A program made the translations under genes and the position numbers. Below, piece by piece: positions 9,178 through 14,500 of a stretch of 14,500 nucleotides of DNA (within the stretch, counting starts at the first letter, position 1; each line of letters begins with the position of its first letter). A model generated the notes under the pieces. It was given only the letters and a program-made list of their open reading frames with translations. It did no database searches and was not told the DNA's origin. The DNA comes from Neocallimastix lanati (nom. inval.). Lineage: Eukaryota; Neocallimastigomycota; Neocallimastigomycetes; Neocallimastigales; Neocallimastigaceae. Where the stretch lies: positions 128,001 to 142,500 of the forward strand of contig JACVTC010000220.1 in the NCBI GenBank assembly GCA_016946835.1, in the 5' to 3' direction.

Positions 9178-11788
9178 ATGAACGATGAAAACAATTTTAA
9201 AATTAATAAATATAATAAAAACAATAATAAAGATTATCGTAATTCTTTTTTTCATAATCAAAACGATAGTTCAATACTAAACTCAAATAGTTCATATTCA
9301 GATAGTTATTCAATTAGTAACGAAAAAGATATATATAATAATAGTAATGATAATATTAATATTGAAAATATTACAAAAAGTAATTATAGAAGTAATATCA
9401 ATAATAGTAATAATCAAAATCAGAATATAACAAATCATTTATTTAATAATTCTCATTTTTTAGATATAAATAAAAATAATTATATATCTAGATTAAATAA
9501 TACTAATAATACCACTAATACTAATACCAATACTAATATTAATATTAATACTAATACTAATACTAATACTAATACTAATACTAATACTAATACTAATACA
9601 AATACTAATACAAATACTAATACTAATACAAATACTAATACTAATACTAATATTAATAATACTAATCTATCTATTAATAATTATAATAATAATAATAATA
9701 ATAATCAAAAATATAGTAAAAGTAAGGGAAAACGTTATATTACGGACGAAGATATTAATTATTTAACAACTTCCACAAGTAATTATAATACCTTAAAAGT
9801 CATACCATTTTCTACCAATAATAAGAAATTAAAAGTAGAACCCGATATCAATAATAGTGGAGAATTAAGTTCTTTCAATAATTTATTAAATTATACAAAT
9901 AATAATAATTCTCAAAGTTTAATAAGAGATAATTCTGATATTTCGCATTCATCTCATAATCATTTAAATTATTCAATTAATTCTATTGGAATAATAAATA
10001 ATAATACTAAAAATACTAAAAATATTGTTAATGAAAGTATTAATAATATTATTGCAAATAAAAATAATAAATTAGATAATAGTAATTGTAGTAATATTAA
10101 TAATATTAATAATAATAACAATAGTAGTAATATTAACAATCATAATAATCCTTATCCCCATAATTATATTAGTACTTATAATAATAGAAATAATTATCCT
10201 TCAGATATTAATTTAATTAATAAAAATCAAACCAAACTATCTTCAACCTATTTTAATAATAGATCAGTGATTGATATAAATTATCATCTTAATAATTACC
10301 GTGATAATAATAATAATAATAGTAATAATAATAGCAATAACAGTAACCATAACAATAATAAAGCAAATAACTTAAATTTTGAATCTCAAATAAATTATCA
10401 ACAAAAACAAATTCCTATTCCTTCTAATTTTTATAATCGATCTTCAAGTCATAATTTATCTCCCATGGCACCTACATCTATACAAAATAAAGAAAGTAAT
10501 GAGGTCACAATGGATTATACTACCACTGGTGATCCTATTCAGTATAAAATGAAAAAGAAGAATCTTTCTAAAATGAGTATAGATAATATTACTAATACAG
10601 ATGAAGAATATCAACAAAATAATACTAGGAAATCAAATTCTAGTGATACCTATATTTCAACTAATACTAATAATTCCACCTATCCCGTTTCACAGTCACC
10701 AAAATCATATACCTCAAATATAAATCATACAAATAGTAATAATAATAATAATAGTAATAATAATAATAGTAATAATAATAATAGTAATCATAATAATAAT
10801 AGTAATAATAATAATAGTAATGATGATAATAATGATAATAACGCTAATACTAAAGGTAATGTAATACATCAAAATAATTCGACGGAAGTTGTAATGAACA
10901 AGAATGAAAATTATCAGTCAACAAAAGTAGCAGCAGTAAGCAATGGTCATTTAAATTCAATAAAAAAATTAAATAATTCTACTTTATCTATCCCAAAAGC
11001 CAAAAATAATTCCAATAATTGTATATATTTACCAAAGAACTTTTATGAAGTAGAGATGAATCATCTTATTTATTTAATAGCGGAAATGCTTGAAAAATTA
11101 ACCAAATATAATGATCAAATTACCCTAACTAAAGAAAATTTAACTAGATTTCATTCAAGAAAAGCTCCAGAAATTTCAATCTATGATTATTTAAAACGTA
11201 TTGTGAAATATGCTGCCATTGATAAAGTTGCCTTGCTTAGTCTCTTAATTTATATTGATCGTATTTGTAAGAGACATCGCTTATTTACTATTAGTTCTTT
11301 AACGGTTCATCGTTTTATTATTACTTCCTTAACTTGTGCCTCAAAAGCAATGTGTGATTCCATATGTACTAATTTACATTATTCTAAAGGTATATATAAA
11401 AAAATTTTATCATAAAATATATATATATATATTTTATTTTTATTATTTTACTTTTATTATAGATTATGATATAATATATTATTTATAATATGATATAATA
11501 TGATATAATATGATATAATATTATATTATATTATATTATATTATATTATATTATATTATATTATATTATATATATATGTATTTTTTATTTTATTTTTTAT
11601 TTTTAGTTTTTATCTTTTATTTCGGTTTTTAATTTAATTAATAAAAATGTATTATTAATGAATTAACATATTTTTTTAAATTTATTTAAATGTATTTCAT
11701 TTTATTTTTATTTTTATTTTTATTTTTATTTTTTTTATTTTATTTAAAAACAATATATTAATACTAATAGATATGTATCTATATTTAA

Positions 11789-11819
<31 letters not shown>

Positions 11820-12073
11820 TTTCTGTAGTTGGAGGTATTCATGTGAAAGAACTTAATCTTTTAGAATTAGAATTTTTATTCCTTATTGATTGGAATTTAG
11901 CATGTACTGATGTATCTGAATTACAACAATATTATGTTAATTTGGTTCGTCAATCCTCTATCTATCATATTATGCCAGAACCAGAAGAAGAAATTAATAA
12001 TAGTTTGTTAAATTTAGAAGATGACCCTCAAAATAAAACAAATTATAGTAGAGGTTTACAAGACGTAGATTAA
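9178..12073 (+). CDS. PHO80/Pcl-type (Pho85-family) cyclin with a long Asn-rich N terminus; two exons 9178-11389 and 11829-12073
   Basis: Spliced product 818 residues. Residues 1 to about 610 are low complexity, dominated by Asn with Ser and Thr. They include a Thr-Asn alternating tract, SNNNN repeats and two more complex islands (GKRYITDEDINYL near 185-197; a basic MKKKNLSKM patch near 457). The cyclin box begins near residue 618 (LPKNFYEVEM) and shows the PHO80-like pattern: PEISIYDYLKRIVKY, LLIYIDR, LTVHRFIITSL, then YSKVGGIHVKELNLLELEFLF, IDW and ELQQYYVNLV across the splice junction. In this family (e.g. Pho80, Pcl1-10) the box binds and activates a Pho85/Cdk5-like kinase in the nucleus or cytoplasm. 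The partner here is inferred. Known yeast members are mostly about 280-490 residues, so this one is unusually long. The start is the first ATG after an in-frame TAA at 9166-9168. The usual KF.DD stretch reads KAMCD here. The family call is strong; the exact paralogue is unknown. Confidence 0.9.
9501..9660 (+). repeat. In-frame ACTAAT hexanucleotide array coding (Thr-Asn)n
   Basis: Exon 1 holds roughly twenty ACTAAT units with a few ACAAAT and ATTAAT variants, giving alternating Thr-Asn with occasional Ile. The six-base period keeps the frame whatever the copy number, so length variation between alleles would not disrupt the gene. The repeat also reproduces the TACTAAT branch-point heptamer many times. 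Confidence 0.9.
10733..10830 (+). repeat. In-frame 15-base AGT(AAT)4 minisatellite coding SNNNN
   Basis: Near-identical units of AGT followed by four AAT codons, one containing CAT, give Ser-Asn-Asn-Asn-Asn repeats in the disordered part of the cyclin. It grades into Asp-Asn codons (GAT GAT AAT). It is a frame-safe low-complexity tract. Confidence 0.85.
11390..11828 (+). other. Phase-1 spliceosomal intron of the cyclin gene (439 bp)
   Basis: The donor is AAAG|GTATAT at 11389/11390 and the acceptor is TTCTGTAG|TTGG at 11828/11829. Joining G (11389) to TT (11829-11830) makes Val and restores the conserved cyclin reading YSK-VGGI-KEL. A TACTAAT branch-point match lies at 11762-11768, about 60 bases before the acceptor, followed by TA repeats and a T tract (11811-11823). 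Without splicing the frame ends after eight extra codons at TAA 11413-11415. The intron body is filled by AT satellites. Confidence 0.9.
11467..11575. repeat. Intronic TGATATAATA decamer and TTATA pentamer satellite
   Basis: Three head-to-tail copies of TGATATAATA occupy 11491-11520, with a diverged copy at about 11467-11476. They pass directly into about ten TTATA units (11521-11572) and then a TA run. The array lies wholly inside the cyclin intron and accounts for much of its length. Confidence 0.85.
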
Positions 12074-12136
12074 AAAAAAAAAAAAAAAATATAATACTCA
12101 AATACAAATTTATAGTAGAGGTTTTACACGACGTAG

Positions 12137-12168
<32 letters not shown>
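12044..12168 (+). repeat. Duplicated end of the cyclin coding sequence in the 3' flank
   Basis: TATAGTAGAGGTTTACA...GACGTAGATTAAAA at 12044-12089 contains the last codons and the stop. It recurs at 12111-12168 with one extra T and one A-to-C change (CAAGACG versus CACGACG). Both copies end in a long A run, 17 or more and 28 bases. The second copy lies after the stop codon and is untranslated in the present gene. Confidence 0.9.
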
Positions 12169-12172
<4 letters not shown>

Positions 12173-12300
12173 TTTTTTTATTTTTTATAATTTATATAAT
12201 ATATCACCATTTTATACACAAAAATTATATTTTATTCATGAAAGAAACAATAAAAAAAAAATTTTTTTTTTTTTTTTTTGAATCCAATAAATATATATTA
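12164..12300 (+). other. Likely 3' end region of the cyclin transcript
   Basis: After the duplicated tail come A28/T11 and A9/T18 junctions (12141-12179 and about 12253-12279). AATAAA-type hexamers occur at about 12250 (ACAATAAAA) and 12286 (CCAATAAAT). These could serve as polyadenylation signals, but such hexamers are so frequent in this DNA that none can be assigned. Confidence 0.25.
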
Positions 12301-12842
12301 CAAAGAATAAAAGGAATTAAGAGATAAAAAAACAAGAAAAACAAACCAAAAAAAAAAAAAAAAAAAAAATAATAATAATAATAATAAAAAGAAAAAAATT
12401 ATTTCAGTAGTTATTAATATTATCCATAATTTATAATTAATATTTATTAAATTATTTTATTATTATAATAATATTTTTATTTTATTTTATTTTATTTTAT
12501 TTTGTTTTATTTTATTTTATTTATTAAATTATTAATTTATTTATTTATTTATTTTATTTTATTTATTTTATTTTATTTTATTTTATTTTAATTTTTTTTT
12601 TTTACTTTAGTTGTTAATTTATATATATTTTAAAACAAAAACAAAACAAAAAAAAATTACTTCTATTAAATTAATTATTATTCATTTATAAATATATATA
12701 TATTTTTTATTATTATTATTATTATTAACTTATTTGTGTTGTCATTGGGGGAAATAAATAAATAAAATGTTTTTTTTTTTTTTTTATTTTATTTTTTTTT
12801 CTTTTATTTTTTATAAACAGTATAGGTTAATATGTCTATGTA

Positions 12843-12873
<31 letters not shown>

Positions 12874-13020
12874 ATATACATAAAAAAAAATTTTAAAAAT
12901 AAAAATGATTGAATTCTTCTTCTTCTAAAAGGTGATGGTGGATAAAAAAAAAAAAAAAAAAAAGGCTATTTATATTCCATGAAACCATTAATTCATTAAA
13001 TTAAATTAATTATTAACTTT
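12170..13020. other. Downstream spacer of microsatellites
   Basis: It contains TTTTA pentamer arrays (about 12475-12530 and 12560-12592), TTTA units between them, TATTATTATT at about 12708-12726 and an AAAT array (about 12843-12875). GAATTC with a TTC run (12911-12926) reads EEEE on the minus strand but is too short to call. No gene is seen. Confidence 0.6.
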
Positions 13021-13054
13021 ACTAATGGCCATTCCTTTTCAGTGAAGAGGAGGA

Positions 13055-13079
13055 GGGGGAAGGGGAAGGGGAAGGGGGG
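13055..13079 (+). other. Strong G-quadruplex motif G5-AA-G4-AA-G4-AA-G6
   Basis: Four G runs of 4-6 bases, each separated by AA, are preceded by GAAGAGGAGGA. The pattern exceeds the usual G3 N1-7 quadruplex rule. The plus-strand frame after CTTTTCAG would read Glu/Gly repeats to a TAA at 13082, but this looks like a simple repeat. It stands out because the surrounding DNA has almost no G. Confidence 0.85.
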
Positions 13080-13096
13080 AAGTAAATCAAAAATGA

Positions 13097-13133
13097 TCGG
13101 TCGGTCGGTCGGTCGGTCTGTGCTGTCGGTCGA
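13097..13133. repeat. TCGG tetranucleotide array
   Basis: Five perfect TCGG units (13097-13116) are followed by TCTG and, after TGCTG, TCGGTCG. The array is dense in CpG, which is nearly absent elsewhere in the window, and lies 17 bases after the G-quadruplex motif. Confidence 0.9.
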
Positions 13134-13139
13134 ACTCCA

Positions 13140-13425
13140 ATTTTTTTTTTTTTTTAAAGTTTAATTGAAAAAAAAAAAAAAAGAAAAAAGTTTTTTTTTT
13201 ATTTCCTTGGAGAGGTGGTTTGATTTTTTTTTTTTTTTTTTTTTTATTTTTTTATTTAATATTTATTTATTTTTTGGTTTGATTTTATTTATTTGTGAAT
13301 ATTAAATAGCTTTTCTTCCAATCTGACAGGTATTTGAAATTTATATTTATAATATGATTTTTGTTTGGGGGGTAGAGGATAAGATTTTTATCTTTTGTAA
13401 TTTCTTTCCTGCCTGACTGCCTTAT

Positions 13426-13460
<35 letters not shown>

Positions 13461-13564
13461 CTATGATAAAACTATATATTATTATTTTTATATCCTATTT
13501 ATTTTATAATACCCTATTTAATATTTAAAATTAAACATTTAAAAATTACTCAAAATAATTAATT

Positions 13565-13616
<52 letters not shown>

Positions 13617-14202
13617 AGGATAAAAGAGATCATTATAATATCACGTGATATAACTGTTGATAAAAGGATTCCTTAAGTAATTAATTTCAAAAATTATTTA
13701 TTTTTTATTTTTATTTTTATTTTAATTTTTTTTTTATGTTTACTTTTTACTTTTTCTTATTAAAAGAATAAAACAATTCTATTTTTATTTATTTATTTAT
13801 TTATTTATTGATGTTTCTTTTTCCTGTTTAATAATAATGTTATTAATTTGATTATATTAAGTATTTAACCATTAGATTACTTTGTGGCTATTATATATGT
13901 ATAATATTAATAAAAAAAATAAAAAAAAAAAAAAAATAAAATTAAAATAATATAAAATAAAATAAAATAGGAATTGATTCATTTATAATATTAAAATACG
14001 TCCATCTTTTATTGTCTACATGTATAAAATATTACAAAAAAAGTAAAAAATAAAAATTTTATATATATAGAAAGTTTTAAATCATTTTCCCCTTTTTTAT
14101 TTATTTTTATATATATATTTTTTTTTAAAAAAAAAAAAAGATAAACAAAGATACAGATAAAAAAAATTTTTTTTTTTTTTTAACACCTTAATAATAAATT
14201 AA

Positions 14203-14234
<32 letters not shown>

Positions 14235-14500
14235 ATTTATATATTTAATAATATCATTAACTAATTGTTAAATATAACTATTTACGATCTATTGATGTAT
14301 GATTATATCATGCATAAAACAAATATTTAATCTTTATTGTTCGTGGATTAAATTTTTTTTTTAAAAAAAAAAAAATAAAAATATCTTGACATTACTTCGT
14401 GTAACATTAATTTTTTTTTTTTATCTGAATTATTTGTTTAGAAAATAGTTTAACTAAATATATAAATAAATTAATAAATTAATAAACTTATAAATAAATA
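13140..14500. other. AT-rich spacer at the right edge, no gene seen
   Basis: Contents are T and A runs including A46 (13569-13614), a G6 patch at about 13367-13372, ATTT units (about 13785-13808), an AAAT array (14201-14232) and a near-palindrome TGTATGATTATATCATGCA (14296-14314). A 20-codon open stretch at 13354-13416 (MIFVWGVEDKIFIFCNFFPA) is too short to support as a gene. Confidence 0.6.
13638..13651. promoter_or_regulatory. 14-bp palindrome centred on CACGTG
   Basis: ATATCACGTGATAT is perfectly self-complementary. Its core is the Pho4/Cbf1-type E-box. It lies about 1.6 kb beyond the cyclin stop codon and could belong to a gene outside the window. Confidence 0.35.

Noticed and set aside
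13097-13140. GGTCGAACTCC looks like a tRNA T arm
   Set aside because: The sequence before it is a simple TCGG repeat with no acceptor, D or anticodon arm, so it is not a tRNA.
13354-13416. 20-codon ATG frame MIFVWGVEDKIFIFCNFFPA
   Set aside because: Too short, with no splice context or homology recognised.
1-14500. CRISPR arrays, insertion sequences, prophage or bacterial operons
   Set aside because: No spaced identical repeats, transposase motifs or Shine-Dalgarno-led gene series are present. The spliceosomal intron marks the DNA as eukaryotic.

Overview
The window is extremely AT-rich nuclear DNA. Most of it is poly(A), poly(T), TA runs and short AT microsatellites, with a few islands of ordinary base composition. 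The only confident gene encodes an asparagine-rich PHO80/Pcl-type cyclin. It has one GT-AG intron with a yeast-like branch point (TACTAAT). A fungal cyclin family, Asn/Ser/Thr-rich low-complexity protein, very low GC and about 9 kb of near gene-free spacer together fit an anaerobic chytrid-like fungus (Neocallimastigomycota) best. A dictyostelid is the main alternative, but its intergenic spaces are usually much shorter. The assignment is inference, since no rRNA or other marker gene is present.

Layout. Positions 1-1300 have somewhat higher GC. They hold a broken membrane-protein-like coding remnant on the minus strand, cut by homopolymer frame changes and one TGA. About 226 bp of it is duplicated in tandem next to long A tracts. 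Positions 1300-3100 are spacer with two striking GC-rich islands (about 1843-1876 and 2977-3073), which may be exon relics or a small structured RNA. Positions 3100-9120 are spacer: triplet arrays, a large AATAAAT satellite with a higher-order unit (about 3980-4510), a short exon-like piece on the minus strand (4845-4946), a CACGTG site, a 21-bp tandem repeat and two near-perfect long hairpins (7447-7498 and 7932-7965).

The cyclin gene runs 9178-12073 on the plus strand: exon 1 9178-11389, intron 11390-11828, exon 2 11829-12073. It gives 818 residues, with about 610 residues of low-complexity N terminus followed by a C-terminal cyclin box. The end of the last exon is duplicated just past the stop codon.

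Positions 12170-14500 contain no recognisable gene. They hold AT microsatellites, a strong G-quadruplex motif (13055-13079), a TCGG tetranucleotide array (13097-13120) and a 14-bp palindrome centred on CACGTG (13638-13651). There is no gene cluster here, so little can be said about genes working together. The one functional link is indirect: PHO80-type cyclins in yeast act with the Pho85 kinase on Pho4, which binds CACGTG, and two CACGTG sites lie in this otherwise GC-starved window.
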